A stretch of 21,864 nucleotides of DNA. It comes from Pelomyxa schiedti (Eukaryota; Evosea; Pelobiontida; Pelomyxidae). Positions 21,846 to 21,864 of this stretch are shown here, one piece after another. Within the stretch, counting starts at the first letter, position 1. The number at the start of each line of letters is the position of its first letter. Under the pieces are notes generated by a model. That model did not search any database, was not told where the DNA came from, and saw nothing but the letters and a program-made list of their open reading frames with translations. The position numbers and the translations under genes were made by a program. Where the stretch lies: assembly GCA_020536535.1 (NCBI GenBank), contig JAHLWZ010000283.1:1-21864 (forward strand). The letters are read 5' to 3'.

Positions 21846-21864
21846 TGGGTTAACCACAAGAAAA

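Overview
This is a compact, intron-rich nuclear segment from a unicellular eukaryote. There are no prokaryotic signals. The actin is close to the opisthokont/amoebozoan type, and the other genes are ordinary nuclear eukaryotic ones: RNA polymerase II CTD phosphatase, V-ATPase subunit C, a MacroD-type macro domain and WWE domains. I cannot place the species from sequence alone. About 64 introns can be reconstructed from protein conservation and reading phase. Most are 40-55 nt, their donors are loose beyond GT, and about a quarter of the acceptors are AAG.

Layout. An SLC49/FLVCR-like transporter (260-2350, -) comes first. It is followed by a partly resolved proline/tyrosine-rich gene (2668-~3774, -) that runs into a GC-rich island. 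A 1.6 kb stretch without a convincing gene follows and carries a small inverted-repeat element (4062-4161). Then come actin (5370-6575, -) and an FCP1-type phosphatase (6765-9087, -). A short single-exon hypothetical gene (9274-9846, +) is divergent from FCP1 and convergent with V-ATPase subunit C (9950-11675, -). A MacroD-like ADP-ribose hydrolase (11936-12675, -) and a tandem-WWE protein (12824-15267, -) follow head-to-tail. Next are a proline/glutamine-rich, possibly myristoylated protein (15472-16829, +), a coiled-coil protein (16889-18671, -) and a methyltransferase-TPR fusion (18941-21030, +). The right end (21686-21845) is a nest of inverted GGGCGGTGAT repeats with a near-perfect 70-bp palindrome.

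Functional links. Most neighbours are unrelated housekeeping genes. The exception is the adjacent macro-domain and tandem-WWE genes: one family removes ADP-ribose and the other binds poly/iso-ADP-ribose, so they may form a small ADP-ribosylation module. The macro protein has Lys where most relatives have a conserved Asn, so its activity is uncertain. All multi-exon models were built by hand from splice phase and family similarity. Exon limits are given in each entry, and ambiguous junctions are stated.
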